A stretch of 64,000 bases of DNA from Maridesulfovibrio sp. (lineage in GTDB: Bacteria > Desulfobacterota > Desulfovibrionia > Desulfovibrionales > Desulfovibrionaceae), in assembly GCF_963676065.1 (NCBI RefSeq), contig NZ_OY780933.1, positions 3,676,501-3,740,500 on the forward strand, given 5' to 3'. The translations under genes and the position numbers were made by a program. Within the stretch, counting starts at the first letter, position 1, and each line of letters begins with the position of its first letter. Shown in pieces: positions 16,902 through 25,608 of this stretch. The notes below the pieces were generated by a model. That model did no database searches. It saw nothing but the letters and a program-made list of their open reading frames with translations, and was not told the DNA's origin.

Positions 16902-17047
16902 ACAATACTTATCCACGGTTTTTATAATGAATCCTTTGAGAATGAAAAGCGAGGGGAAAAATTAACCTGTTCAACCTACACATTCTCAAATAACACATTC
17001 AAAGCTTCAGGCGTGACATAAAGGAAAGCTAAAAAGGCATCACAAAA

Positions 17048-17524
17048 ATGAAACCAAAAAGAACTAATAATGCAACCCATACGTGGGAAATGATGCAGTG
17101 CTCGCGCGATGTGCTCGGCCCCACCTCTATGCAAAAAATATTTTCACGAGGCCAAAGCCAGATCAACCGCTACTGTTCATCACCGCAGCACGAAGACCAC
17201 CAGCGAAATCCTCTGGACAGGCTGCATCTGCTTTTCAGCATGCTGGATGAAGAAGGAGAAAGGGAACTGGTAATCGCAGCGCTGAATCATCTATGCGCTT
17301 CAATTGGATACCGCATTCAAGAACAGCTGAATGTGGTTCCGGACAAACTGACTGTGGAAGAAGAATGTCTGGATGATTATCCTGAAAAAGTGGAACTGGA
17401 CCGCCTGATCGCCTGCAATGCCGCTCCGGAACTCGTCCGCCGGCAGGGCGAACACACCTGTCGGGAAATAATGGAGACGGTGGCCAGCTATGAAGCCCAC
17501 TGCAAAATAAATGGAACAAAATAA
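17048..17524 (+). CDS. Small phage-regulator-like protein
   Basis: A 158-residue cytoplasmic protein. The N-terminal part (about 12-60) contains a helix-turn-helix-like stretch (QKIFSRGQSQINRYCSSP) followed by PLDRLHLLFSMLDEEGEREL. That pattern resembles CII-type phage regulatory proteins that count on paired helices. The rest is acidic and helical. It is divergent from the envelope operon across a 530-bp region with palindromes, so it may regulate that operon or itself. The DNA-binding role is an inference from pattern only. Confidence 0.55.
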   Translation: MKPKRTNNATHTWEMMQCSRDVLGPTSMQKIFSRGQSQINRYCSSPQHEDHQRNPLDRLHLLFSMLDEEGERELVIAALNHLCASIGYRIQEQLNVVPDKLTVEEECLDDYPEKVELDRLIACNAAPELVRRQGEHTCREIMETVASYEAHCKINGTK

Positions 17525-17559
17525 AAGACTCCCCGAGAAAAATCCCGAAGAGTCCTTTT
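17523..17559. terminator. Bidirectional rho-independent terminator
   Basis: An imperfect stem (AAAAGACTC / GAGTCCTTTT arms around an A-rich loop) lies between the convergent regulator and yajQ genes, with A/T tracts on both sides. Confidence 0.7.
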
Positions 17560-17590
17560 AGTACTATAATACTTAATGTATTCTATCCGG

Positions 17591-18082
17591 CTATTTCTTC
17601 ATGTTCACGAACTGGAAAGGCATATCCAGATCAGAATCTCTGACCAGTGAAATAACGGACTGCAGGTCATCGAGTTTTTTGCCGGTAACGCGTACCTGCT
17701 CATCCTGAATGGACGCCTGAACCTTAATTTTTGTACCCTTGATCATCTTCACGATTTTCTTAGCGGTATCCTTGTCGATTCCTTCCTTCAGCTTTACTTC
17801 CTGCTTCAGCTGCCCGTTGGAGGTCGGCTCGAATTTACCGAATTCAAGTGATCTGGGATCGACTTTACGTCTGGTAAAATGAGTAATCATCATATCCCGT
17901 ACGGCCTTCATTTTCATTTCATCGCCGGTAACAACATTGATGGTATTGGTCTTTTTATTAAGTTCTATCTCAGTATTTACCCCGCGAAAATCATAACGGG
18001 TATCAACTTCCTTAAGCACATTATTTACGGCGTTATCGACTTCCTGAGCATCAATCTGGCTTACAATATCAAAAGACGGCAT
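17591..18082 (-). CDS. yajQ: YajQ family nucleotide-binding protein
   Basis: A 163-residue protein matching YajQ from end to end: it begins [11 protein letters not shown], contains [10 protein letters not shown], and ends [13 protein letters not shown]. YajQ has two ferredoxin-like folds, binds nucleotides, and some family members bind cyclic di-GMP and act with transcription factors. The ATG at 18082 is preceded by GGAGG at 7 nt; a longer frame from 18124 has no support. It is a single gene between two terminators or promoters. Cyclic di-GMP binding by this member is not shown by sequence. Confidence 0.92.
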   Translation of the reverse strand: MPSFDIVSQIDAQEVDNAVNNVLKEVDTRYDFRGVNTEIELNKKTNTINVVTGDEMKMKAVRDMMITHFTRRKVDPRSLEFGKFEPTSNGQLKQEVKLKEGIDKDTAKKIVKMIKGTKIKVQASIQDEQVRVTGKKLDDLQSVISLVRDSDLDMPFQFVNMKK

Positions 18083-18173
18083 TGTATATCCTCCATATAA
18101 GATTTGGCAATTTGAAGTGATCAAGTAATTTAACTATCAGCAAGACATAGTCAAGCCCGTATTCTGGCGCAAC

Positions 18174-18503
18174 TCAGGTCATTAGGGCTTCATCAACGGA
18201 GGAGTAAATATCAAAAAGGGTATCAAGACCTGTAAGCCGGAAGATCTGTGCCAGTCTCGGGTGGAGACCGGTAAGCATAAAGCAACCGCCGGGGGCTATT
18301 TCATGAGCTGTAGGAATCAGCCCCGCAAGTCCACAGGAATCCATAAAAAGTACGGAGGAGAGGTCAAGCACCAATTTACAATTTCCCCCTTCCGCCAAAG
18401 CGCAAACATGTTCATGCAACACAGTAAAATTGTTCGCATCGACCCTACTATCACCGACACTTAACACGACAAAGTCCCCGACCCTTTTCTGGGACAAAAT
18501 CAT
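18174..18503 (-). CDS. STAS-domain anti-sigma factor antagonist
   Basis: A 109-residue single STAS domain. The phosphorylatable serine is in FMDSCGLAGL (Ser about 56), as in SpoIIAA/RsbV proteins. Such proteins are switched by a kinase/phosphatase pair and release a sigma or other regulator. No partner kinase gene is next to it. GGAG lies 6 nt before the ATG. It is monocistronic by spacing. Confidence 0.85.
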   Translation of the reverse strand: MILSQKRVGDFVVLSVGDSRVDANNFTVLHEHVCALAEGGNCKLVLDLSSVLFMDSCGLAGLIPTAHEIAPGGCFMLTGLHPRLAQIFRLTGLDTLFDIYSSVDEALMT

Positions 18504-18642
18504 ATTCTGCTCCTAGGCAGTTAGTAAAATCCCCGGTTCCCTCATTGAAACAAACACAGAAAAATACTAGACGTATAACTTCACCAAGAGTAATAAAGCA
18601 ATAACAATAATCACAACAGAAGACTATCAGAAGGACCAGAAT

Positions 18643-18939
18643 ATGTACATACTGAATTTAAGCTATATCAAACCGCTGGAAAATATTGATTCCCTTTTGG
18701 AAGAACATATTAAGTTTCTTAAAAAAAATTATGAAGCCGGGATTTTTATAGCCTCCGGTCGCAAAGTACCACGCACCGGAGGAGTTATTCTGGCTAAGAA
18801 CATCTCGCTGAACGAGCTTGAAAAAATCATTAATGAAGATCCCTTCAAACGGGAAAAAGCAGCCGAATACGAGATTGTCCATTTCATCCCGACCATGATG
18901 GCGGACGGCTATGAACTTCTGAAGGATGATCCGGAATAA
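18643..18939 (+). CDS. YCII-domain protein
   Basis: A 98-residue YCII-family protein (YILNLSYIKPLENIDSLLEEH near the N-terminus, GIFIASGRKVPRTGGVIL in the middle). The fold is ferredoxin-like and the family is mostly of unknown function, with a conserved His and Asp proposed as an active site. The His in LEEHIKFL fits. The gene stands alone and ends in a strong hairpin. Confidence 0.85.
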   Translation: MYILNLSYIKPLENIDSLLEEHIKFLKKNYEAGIFIASGRKVPRTGGVILAKNISLNELEKIINEDPFKREKAAEYEIVHFIPTMMADGYELLKDDPE

Positions 18940-18954
18940 AACCGCTACTCGTAA

Positions 18955-18990
18955 AAATCCCCGCGCCAATAAAAAATGGTGCGGGGATTT
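18955..18990. terminator. Bidirectional terminator
   Basis: A 14-bp stem (AAATCCCCGCGCCA / TGGTGCGGGGATTT) between convergent genes. The minus-strand tail is T-rich; the plus-strand tail is weaker. Confidence 0.75.
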
Positions 18991-19003
18991 ATCACCTGAA
19001 GAG

Positions 19004-20134
19004 CTAATTAAGTTCGTTCAACTTGGTAGTTAATTTCCTGAATTCTGTCTTCATTTCTGAATTCTGGAATACAATCAGGTCAGGAGTCTGCAATTCTGAT
19101 ATACGATCCAGCATTGCATTGGCATCACGCATCAAAGTTATTAAATTGTGAGCACCCTGTACGGTCTCATAAGTGTTCAAAGCAACTTCATACTCATGAA
19201 ATATACCGGATTTTGCATCAGCGATCCGCTCCCGGTTCTTCCCAAGGTATTGCGCATACATTTTTGCTGTACGCACAGTAAGTCCCTGTGCAGCGAGGTT
19301 CGTTTTGTAGATTCCCCGATATTTGGCCGGTTCGTTTTCGATTTTTGCTATGGTCCTTTGAATCAATTCTTCCTGCTTGGTAATGATCTCTTTGATTCTT
19401 ACAAGATAGACATCATCAATCTTATTTTCATAATTTTCATAAAGATTAATGAGAATACGCAGTAACAGGGTATGCATCCCGTAATAACGCTTGGCCATTT
19501 CTATATTTTCATTGGCTTCGGCTGTAAGCCGCTGCAGCTCGGTGGTAATTAATTTCACGTTATTGAAAACCGAGACAAGGCGCACATCATCATCGCCGGT
19601 GACGCTGTAAACGAGTGTTTCCACTTGTTCACGGTCCACCTTCATACCGATGTCCTTCATCTCCACAAGAAGCTTATCAATCAAAGATTCCACCTGCTTC
19701 TCATTTTCTTCCTGACGAATTTCAAGATCTTTGACCTCTTCATCAATGGAACCGACATCCTTTTTCCAGACTTCCCACTTTTTAACTTTCTTGGGAGCCG
19801 CCAGACGTTCAATCTTTAATTCCGCAACCCGCTCGCGGCACTTAGCCGAATCATCCTGCAATTTGCGTATAGCTTCTTTGGTTTCCGACATACCGGAGAT
19901 TCCCAGAACTTCGATACATTCATCCAACAAACCATTAATCTTGCCGTCAACACTCTTCTTATCCTCCTTCAACGGATTCCATGAGGAGTCCGGGACGTTT
20001 CCACGCAAATCCAGCTCCGCCACAGCTTCGGACAACAAAGGATGAACCTCACCCCAAACATCCTCTAGGGAGGAAGCAAGAACAGAAGTAGCAAAACAAC
20101 AAACCAAGACAATTGCACAAAAAAGACTTTTCAC
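19004..20134 (-). CDS. Secreted coiled-coil protein of unknown function
   Basis: A 376-residue protein with a signal peptide (FCAIVLVCCFATSVLASS). The mature part is almost wholly alpha-helical with long coiled-coil stretches (about 100-180, DEEVKDLEIRQEENEKQVE). I recognise no family. The GTG at 20134 makes the signal peptide conventional; a GTG at 20158 is also open and neither has a strong Shine-Dalgarno. It lies 29 bp after a small acidic membrane protein gene on the same strand, so the two are probably one transcript. Confidence 0.65.
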   Translation of the reverse strand: MKSLFCAIVLVCCFATSVLASSLEDVWGEVHPLLSEAVAELDLRGNVPDSSWNPLKEDKKSVDGKINGLLDECIEVLGISGMSETKEAIRKLQDDSAKCRERVAELKIERLAAPKKVKKWEVWKKDVGSIDEEVKDLEIRQEENEKQVESLIDKLLVEMKDIGMKVDREQVETLVYSVTGDDDVRLVSVFNNVKLITTELQRLTAEANENIEMAKRYYGMHTLLLRILINLYENYENKIDDVYLVRIKEIITKQEELIQRTIAKIENEPAKYRGIYKTNLAAQGLTVRTAKMYAQYLGKNRERIADAKSGIFHEYEVALNTYETVQGAHNLITLMRDANAMLDRISELQTPDLIVFQNSEMKTEFRKLTTKLNELN

Positions 20135-20163
20135 CTGAATACACCTTGATCCAAACACAGAAA

Positions 20164-20361
20164 TTAATCGTCCCCGCTGGAATCGTCACCACCGGAATCA
20201 TAATCGCCGGAATCATCATCCCGGTCATCATTATCATAATAATCGTCATCCCGATTATGATCGTCGCGACGACTAACACCGTTGTTCTTTTTCTTAAGTT
20301 TAAAAAGAATCCATACAACCACCAATACAGCAAGCAAGCTCAGAAGACTTTCAAAATCCAT
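20164..20361 (-). CDS. Small membrane protein with an Asp-rich tail
   Basis: A 65-residue protein with one membrane helix (residues 6-21, LLSLLAVLVVVWILF), then a Lys/Asn stretch, then a tail of more than 30 residues that is mostly Asp, Ser, Gly and Tyr. GGGAGG lies 4 nt before the ATG. Its function is unknown. The tail may bind divalent cations or lie in the periplasm or cytoplasm as an acidic brush, which is speculative. It is followed by the secreted coiled-coil gene. Confidence 0.65.
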   Translation of the reverse strand: MDFESLLSLLAVLVVVWILFKLKKKNNGVSRRDDHNRDDDYYDNDDRDDDSGDYDSGGDDSSGDD

Positions 20362-20603
20362 ATGACCTCCCGTCACTTGATTATTATGCACATATCATAG
20401 CATCTGATCAAAACAGGTGTCATGTATTAAATTTGAAAATGAAGTTTTTTCAGCACTCAAAGCTGAATAATAATTATGACCCAGCAATTGAGAGAGTCAC
20501 ACTGATTATAAACTAAAAATCATATAATACTATAATTTAGGACAACATAACTGGACATCTAATCAACAGAAGAATATAAACTCCTACTGAGGATAGGTGA
20601 ATT

Positions 20604-20750
20604 GTCCACCCCCTACATACCGAAGCCTGCGGGACCCGCCCCGGACCACGTAAGCTTCGGAAATGGACGCGGCGCGCTCTGCGCCAGAACAAGTTTTAAG
20701 CACCTCTCGGTCCCCAGGCAAAATCACATCACATACAGAGATATGCCTGG
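20604..20750 (+). promoter_or_regulatory. GC-rich structured 5' leader of nhaB, candidate riboswitch
   Basis: Between an AT-rich promoter region and the ATG at 20804 lies a GC-rich stretch with nested and neighbouring stems. These are GTCCA(604)/TGGAC(668), CCGAAGC(620-626)/GCTTCGG(654-660), GCGG/CCGC (629-639), GGCGC/GCGCC (671-685) and CCAGGCA/TGCCTGG (714-750), numbers within 20 kb. GGGACC (631-636) can alternatively pair with GGTCCC (709-714), suggesting a switch or pseudoknot. Sodium and lithium riboswitches are known upstream of cation antiporters, so this is a candidate of that kind, but I cannot match it to a consensus. 20392-20603 shows only AT-rich DNA with a TATAAT at about 20523. 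Confidence 0.5.
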
Positions 20751-20803
20751 TTCACTACTTCAGTACCCATATGTTTTACTGACTAAGCGAATGGAGAAAA
20801 ACG

Positions 20804-22426
20804 ATGACACAACCATTGTCAAAAACTTTTGTAAATACCTTTCTGGGCCATGCCCCGATGTGGTACAAACTGGCTATTATTGCATTTCTGGTCATAAACC
20901 CGATACTGATGGTCACTGTCGGCCCTTTTATTGCGGGTTGGGCCCTGATTGCGGAATTCATCTTTACGCTGACCATGGCCCTTAAATGCTACCCTCTGCC
21001 AGCAGGTGGGTTGCTCGCAATTGAAGCAATTATTATCGGCCTGACGAATCCGGAAACCGTATACCACGAAGCGCATAATAACTTTGAAGTTATCCTGCTG
21101 CTGATCTTCATGGTTGCGGGTATCCACTTCATGAAAGATTTTCTGCAGTTCACATTTACCCGTATTCTGGTCAATGTACGTTCCAAGAAGATAATCTCAT
21201 TACTATTCTGTCTTGCAGGGGCATTCCTTTCCGCATTTCTGGATGCCCTGACCGTAACCGCGGTTATCATGGCCGTTGCCTACGGATTCTACAGTGTTTA
21301 CCACAAATATGTTTCCAGCGAGATGGGTAAAGGGTCTCACAGTCTTGATTCCGACCTGCATCTTAAAGACAAAAACCGTGAAGAGCTTAAAGAATTCAGA
21401 GGTTTTCTGCGCAACCTTATGATGCATGGTGCGGTTGGTACCGCTCTGGGCGGCGTATGCACACTTGTCGGTGAACCCCAGAACCTGCTTATCGGACATG
21501 AAATGGGCTGGCACTTCATCCCATTCGCTATAAACGTTTCTCCCGTAACCATGCCCGTATTGATAGTCGGTCTGCTGACCTGTTTCCTTACTGAACAGTT
21601 CAAAATTTTCGGCTATGGTTTTTCACTGCCGGGCAACATCCGCTCCTTTCTTTTTGAAGAAGCAATGCGAAACGAAGAAAAACAGGGGCAGGCCGGTAAA
21701 CTGAGACTGATCATTCAGGCCATCATCGGAATCTGGCTCATTGCCGCACTGGCCTTTCACCTCGCTGCTGTCGGTATCGTCGGTCTTTCAGTTATCATTT
21801 TACTGACCGCTTTTACCGGTATCATCGAAGAAAGCCGTTTCGGTCCTGCTTTTGAGGAAGCTCTGCCTTTTACCGCACTGCTGGTGGTCTTCTTCGCGGT
21901 TGTTGCTGTTATTCACTCTCAGGAACTATTCAAGCCGATCATTGAATTCGTACTCAGCATGCAGGGACAGACTCAGCTCATGGCTTACTACATTGCCAAC
22001 GGTCTTCTTTCCGCCATCTCGGATAATGTATTTGTTGCGACCGTATACATTTCCGAAACCAAACTGCACTTTGTACATGTGCTTAACTCCATCCCCAACA
22101 TCGGCATGACTGGTCAGCAGCTTATGGATAAACTGACTGATCCTCACGTAGCCCGTGCCGACGTTCTGGCTACTCTGCCTCAGGCTGCCGCCGAACAGGC
22201 TCACGCTGTTATGCATCAGCTCGATAAGCTGGCTGTTGCCATCAACACCGGTACCAACATTCCTTCCGTTGCAACACCCAACGGACAGGCTGCATTCCTC
22301 TTTCTGCTGACCAGTGCTCTTGCCCCGGTCATCAGGCTTTCTTACGGCAGAATGGTTATGCTCGCCCTGCCCTACACAATCACCATGTCAGTCACCGGCC
22401 TGCTGGCTGTAGACTGGTTTTTGTAG
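20804..22426 (+). CDS. nhaB: Na+/H+ antiporter NhaB
   Basis: A 540-residue inner-membrane antiporter with about 12 membrane segments. Key stretches are [19 protein letters not shown]-like [16 protein letters not shown], and [13 protein letters not shown] near residue 400. It exchanges cytoplasmic Na+ for external protons and supports salt and pH tolerance, fitting a marine lifestyle. GGAG precedes the ATG at 20804. A 200-nt structured leader precedes it and a strong terminator follows, so it is monocistronic. Confidence 0.93.
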   Translation: MTQPLSKTFVNTFLGHAPMWYKLAIIAFLVINPILMVTVGPFIAGWALIAEFIFTLTMALKCYPLPAGGLLAIEAIIIGLTNPETVYHEAHNNFEVILLLIFMVAGIHFMKDFLQFTFTRILVNVRSKKIISLLFCLAGAFLSAFLDALTVTAVIMAVAYGFYSVYHKYVSSEMGKGSHSLDSDLHLKDKNREELKEFRGFLRNLMMHGAVGTALGGVCTLVGEPQNLLIGHEMGWHFIPFAINVSPVTMPVLIVGLLTCFLTEQFKIFGYGFSLPGNIRSFLFEEAMRNEEKQGQAGKLRLIIQAIIGIWLIAALAFHLAAVGIVGLSVIILLTAFTGIIEESRFGPAFEEALPFTALLVVFFAVVAVIHSQELFKPIIEFVLSMQGQTQLMAYYIANGLLSAISDNVFVATVYISETKLHFVHVLNSIPNIGMTGQQLMDKLTDPHVARADVLATLPQAAAEQAHAVMHQLDKLAVAINTGTNIPSVATPNGQAAFLFLLTSALAPVIRLSYGRMVMLALPYTITMSVTGLLAVDWFL

Positions 22427-22448
22427 ACCACGTATAAATACACGCTAA

Positions 22449-22487
22449 AAAGCGGGCACTCAGGATTATGAGTGTCCGCTTTCTTTT
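22449..22487 (+). terminator. Rho-independent terminator of nhaB
   Basis: A 14-bp stem (AAAGCGGGCACTCA / TGAGTGTCCGCTTT) with a 6-nt loop, then CTTTTA. Confidence 0.9.
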
Positions 22488-22560
22488 ATCCTAATTCTGG
22501 ACATGAAAAAATAAAGGAACTAACAAGGAACTAATATCAACAATCAACAATAGCACTACT

Positions 22561-22947
22561 ATGAATACAACACTGGAAATTATCGGCTATATCCGCTCGA
22601 CAATAAAAGACAGGAAAAATGCCCCAAAGCAAGGATGTGAAGGGGGCGTGGAAGCAATTGTTGAAATCAAGGAAGATTACAAGGATTCGATGGATGGGTT
22701 ATCTGTTGGAAGCAAAATTATACTGCTGAGCTGGTTGCATGCTGCAGACCGGAGCTGCCAGAAAGTTCATCCACGTGGGGATTTATCCCGCCCGATACGG
22801 GGCGTATTCTCCACACGATCACCAGATAGACCCAACCCAATCGGTTTACATCCTGTAACCATAACAGAAATAAACGGCTGCGAAATGAAAGTTCATCCGG
22901 TGGAAGCCATAGACGGAACACCGCTAGTCGACATTAAATCTGACTAG
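22561..22947 (+). CDS. trmO: tRNA m6t6A37 methyltransferase TrmO/TsaA family
   Basis: A 128-residue UPF0066/TsaA protein with signature RGVFSTRSPDRPNPIGLHPV and DGTPLVDIK. TrmO methylates N6 of t6A37 in certain tRNAs using S-adenosylmethionine. The E. coli protein is larger because of a C-terminal extension; the short form is common elsewhere. No strong Shine-Dalgarno is visible before the ATG. It ends at a hairpin that mainly serves the convergent infA. Confidence 0.85.
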   Translation: MNTTLEIIGYIRSTIKDRKNAPKQGCEGGVEAIVEIKEDYKDSMDGLSVGSKIILLSWLHAADRSCQKVHPRGDLSRPIRGVFSTRSPDRPNPIGLHPVTITEINGCEMKVHPVEAIDGTPLVDIKSD

Positions 22948-22965
22948 CAGCATAAAAAGGAATCC

Positions 22966-23011
22966 CCCCATCCCACGGGGTCGGCTACATAATGACCGAC
23001 CCCGCATGGGG
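22966..23011 (-). terminator. Rho-independent terminator of infA
   Basis: A two-part stem (CCCCAT outer, CGGGGTCGG inner) with an 11-nt loop. On the minus strand it is followed by a TTCCTTTTTA tract; it may also stop trmO transcripts. Confidence 0.8.
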
Positions 23012-23051
23012 TATTCCATCGATACAGGTATCGTGAAATCTCGGGTTATTA

Positions 23052-23270
23052 CTACCGGGGACGGTAAGTAATTCTACCACGAGTCAGATCGTAAGGAGAA
23101 AGCTCAACAGTAACTTTATCACCGGGCATAACTCTGATGCGAAATTTACGCATCTTACCGGAAATATGAGCCAAAACCTCATGACCATTTTCAAGCTCTA
23201 CGCGAAACATAGCGTTGGGGAGAGCTTCTTCTACAACACCATTAACTGCAATGCCTTCTTCTTTAGCCAA
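23052..23270 (-). CDS. infA: Translation initiation factor IF-1
   Basis: A 72-residue S1/OB-fold protein ([38 protein letters not shown]). IF-1 binds the 30S A site and helps IF-2 and IF-3 start translation. Length and sequence fit the family from end to end. It lies downstream of the RRM gene, with a terminator between them, so it has its own promoter. Confidence 0.97.
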   Translation of the reverse strand: MAKEEGIAVNGVVEEALPNAMFRVELENGHEVLAHISGKMRKFRIRVMPGDKVTVELSPYDLTRGRITYRPR

Positions 23271-23305
23271 AACTTTTCCTCTACTCTTAACTAGTTACAT
23301 AAAAG

Positions 23306-23337
23306 AAGCCCGCATTCGCAGCAGCGACAGCGGGCTT
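23306..23337 (-). terminator. Terminator of the RRM-protein gene
   Basis: An 8-bp stem (AAGCCCGC / GCGGGCTT). The minus-strand tail is TCTTTTATG, and the plus-strand tail is also T-rich. Confidence 0.75.
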
Positions 23338-23453
23338 AATTTTAGATTTTCCCAAATTCGGGAATATCAGACTGTCTTTAGGTACAAAATGGTGTAGGTA
23401 AGAACAACATATTCTCACCAGCCCAAAGGGGCTTTATACCAAATCGCAACAAA

Positions 23454-23720
23454 TTACCAGCGCCTGGGACGTGGTTCACGGGGACGAGCTTCGTTTACTT
23501 TAAGATTACGGCCGCCAAAATCAGTACCATCGAGACTCTCAATAGCCTGAATAGCGCCTTCATCTTCCATTTCAACAAAACCGAATCCACGGGGACGGCC
23601 AGTTTCACGATCATTGATGAGTTTAACGGAAATAACTTCACCAAATTCTTCAAAAGCCGCCCGCACATCTTCTTCGGAAGAGCTCCAGGGAAGATTGCCC
23701 ACGTAAATGTTCTTCGACAT
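23454..23720 (-). CDS. RRM RNA-binding protein
   Basis: An 88-residue protein consisting of one RNA recognition motif: RNP2 IYVGNLPW near the N-terminus and RNP1 RGFGFVEM in the middle. A short Arg/Pro tail follows. Bacterial stand-alone RRM proteins are common in cyanobacteria and deltaproteobacteria and are often cold-induced RNA chaperones, but the role here is not shown. MSKNIYVGN at 23720 is taken as the start over the longer frame at 23735. Confidence 0.92.
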   Translation of the reverse strand: MSKNIYVGNLPWSSSEEDVRAAFEEFGEVISVKLINDRETGRPRGFGFVEMEDEGAIQAIESLDGTDFGGRNLKVNEARPREPRPRRW

Positions 23721-23928
23721 CTCAAAAAACTCCATAAAACGTTAGAACTTAAAACAATACCAGACGCCGTTCTTGAACTTAAAAAATTCTTTACGACTTA
23801 TGCTGTACTCAGAAACCCGCTGAGATAACCAGCCACTCAACTAAATACCTATAAAGACAATCTATGATATTCGGCTGATATCCGGTAGCCTACTTAGCCC
23901 CATACCCCAGTAAGGATAAAAGAGCAAT

Positions 23929-23975
23929 AGGCCCACGCAAAAAAGATTATTAATTAACCTTTTTTACGTGGGCCT
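23929..23975 (-). terminator. Terminator of the ilv operon
   Basis: A long stem (AGGCCCACG plus an A6/T6 extension) whose minus-strand tail after the stem is TATTGCTCTTTTATCC. It follows the ilvC stop by about 25 bp. It lies within 23721-23999, which otherwise holds nothing I can name. Confidence 0.85.
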
Positions 23976-23999
23976 GATTATTTTAAAAAGAGCAATAGC

Positions 24000-24989
24000 T
24001 TATTTCTTAAGCCAGCTCATCATTTTACGGAGTTCGCCACCGACCTGTTCGATCTGGTGTTCTTTACCAATGCGGCGCATAGCACTGAAGTGTGCCTTAC
24101 CAGTCATATTTTCAGCTATGAATTCACGTGCGAATTCACCCTGCTGGATTTCTTTGAGGATCTTTTTCATTTCCTTACGGCTTTCCTCGTTAATAACGCG
24201 AGGACCGCGGGTAAGGTCACCGTATTCAGCGGTGTCGGAAATGGAATCACGCATTTTGGCAAGACCACCTTCGTAGATGAGATCGATGATGAGTTTGCAC
24301 TCATGCAGGCACTCAAAGTAAGCGATTTCAGGTTTATAACCAGCTTCTACGAGGGTTTCAAAACCTGCTTTGATCAGCTCGGAAAGACCACCGCAGAGCA
24401 CTGCCTGCTCACCGAAAAGGTCAGTTTCAGTCTCTTCACGGAAAGTTGTTTCCAATACGCCGGAACGTGTTGCTCCGATACCTTTTGCGTAAGCAAGTGC
24501 GATATCGAAAGCCTTACCGGAAGCATCCTGATCTACAGCGATGATAGCGGGAACAGCTCCGCCTTCGGTGTAAGTACGGCGTACGAGGTGACCGGGACCC
24601 TTGGGAGCTGCCATAATAACGTCAACATCCGGGCTGGGAACAATCTGCTCGAAATGGACGTTAAAACCGTGTCCGAAAGCAAGGATGTTACCGGGTTTCA
24701 AGTTAGGTGCGATGTCTTTTTTGTAAACATCGGCCTGTACCTGGTCGGGCAGGAGGATCATGATCAGATCAGCCTGTGCTGCTGCTTCTGCTGCGCTTAC
24801 GGGCTCGAAGCCGTGTTCTTTGGCAAGGTCATAGTTCGGTCCGCCGGGACGCTGACCGACAATAACCTTAACGCCGGAATCACGAAGGTTCTGTGCGTGG
24901 GCATGACCCTGACTACCGTAGCCGATGATGGCAACTGTCTTATCTTTCAGCAGATTAAGATCAGCGTCATTTTCATAATAAACTTTCAT
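24000..24989 (-). CDS. ilvC: Ketol-acid reductoisomerase
   Basis: A 329-residue class I enzyme. The NADPH-binding motif is [13 protein letters not shown], and the metal and substrate site shows [14 protein letters not shown] and [11 protein letters not shown]. It converts acetolactate or acetohydroxybutyrate to the dihydroxy acid, the second shared step of valine, leucine and isoleucine synthesis. AGGAG lies before the ATG. It follows ilvH after a 117-bp gap that may hold a hairpin. Confidence 0.97.
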   Translation of the reverse strand: MKVYYENDADLNLLKDKTVAIIGYGSQGHAHAQNLRDSGVKVIVGQRPGGPNYDLAKEHGFEPVSAAEAAAQADLIMILLPDQVQADVYKKDIAPNLKPGNILAFGHGFNVHFEQIVPSPDVDVIMAAPKGPGHLVRRTYTEGGAVPAIIAVDQDASGKAFDIALAYAKGIGATRSGVLETTFREETETDLFGEQAVLCGGLSELIKAGFETLVEAGYKPEIAYFECLHECKLIIDLIYEGGLAKMRDSISDTAEYGDLTRGPRVINEESRKEMKKILKEIQQGEFAREFIAENMTGKAHFSAMRRIGKEHQIEQVGGELRKMMSWLKK

Positions 24990-25116
24990 TGCTTTCTCCT
25001 AGATATTATTCTCTTTAATTCGGACACGAAACTTGTGAATAGTTTCCCGGCAGCTCGCTCTGAGAAAAGCCAACCAGAGGGCACTCCTGTGCCGAAATGT
25101 TTATGAAATTTTTGAC

Positions 25117-25599
25117 CTAAACTTGTATGGCTCTTTTCATTGCGACAGTTCCGGTACGGGCAATTTCCTTAATACCGAAACGGGTGAGCATATTGATCAA
25201 TGCTTCAATCTTGCCGTGATCGCCCGTAACTTCAATTGACAATTCGTCCGGGCTTACGTCGACAACCTTGCAGCGGAAAATATCCACAATTCGCAGAATC
25301 TCCGCTCTTTTGTTATCTTCGGCATTGACCTTGATGATGACCATTTCACGTTCAACGGCCTTATGTTCAACCATATCAACTACTTTTATGACAGTAACAA
25401 GCTTGCGCAGTTGCTTTACGATCTGCTCGACGATGTGCTCATCGCCAAAGGTCGTAATAGTCATTTGGGATACTCCCTCCTCAAGGGTGGGAGCAACGTT
25501 GAGGGATTCGATGTTGAATCCACGCCCGCTGAACAATCCTACAACTCTGGAAAGAACCCCGGGCTCGTTTTCAACTGTCACGGATAAAGTATGTCTCAT
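25117..25599 (-). CDS. ilvH: Acetolactate synthase regulatory (small) subunit
   Basis: A 160-residue protein with an N-terminal ACT domain (LSVTVENEPGVLSRVVGLFSG) and a C-terminal ACT-like domain (LSIEVTGDHGKIEALINML). It activates IlvB and gives feedback inhibition by valine. The gene starts 9 bp after ilvB, typical coupling for the two subunits. ilvN is an alternative symbol for the same role. Confidence 0.95.
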   Translation of the reverse strand: MRHTLSVTVENEPGVLSRVVGLFSGRGFNIESLNVAPTLEEGVSQMTITTFGDEHIVEQIVKQLRKLVTVIKVVDMVEHKAVEREMVIIKVNAEDNKRAEILRIVDIFRCKVVDVSPDELSIEVTGDHGKIEALINMLTRFGIKEIARTGTVAMKRAIQV

Positions 25600-25608
25600 T
25601 ACTTCCTC

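Noticed and set aside
20602-20985. A 127-codon plus-strand reading frame overlapping the nhaB start
   Set aside because: It has Pro/Gly/Arg-rich low-complexity sequence, overlaps the structured leader and the certain nhaB frame, and has no Shine-Dalgarno.
24057-25106. A 349-codon plus-strand reading frame opposite ilvC
   Set aside because: It is a shadow of the ilvC and intergenic sequence on the other strand; ilvC is certain and the translation has no family-like pattern.
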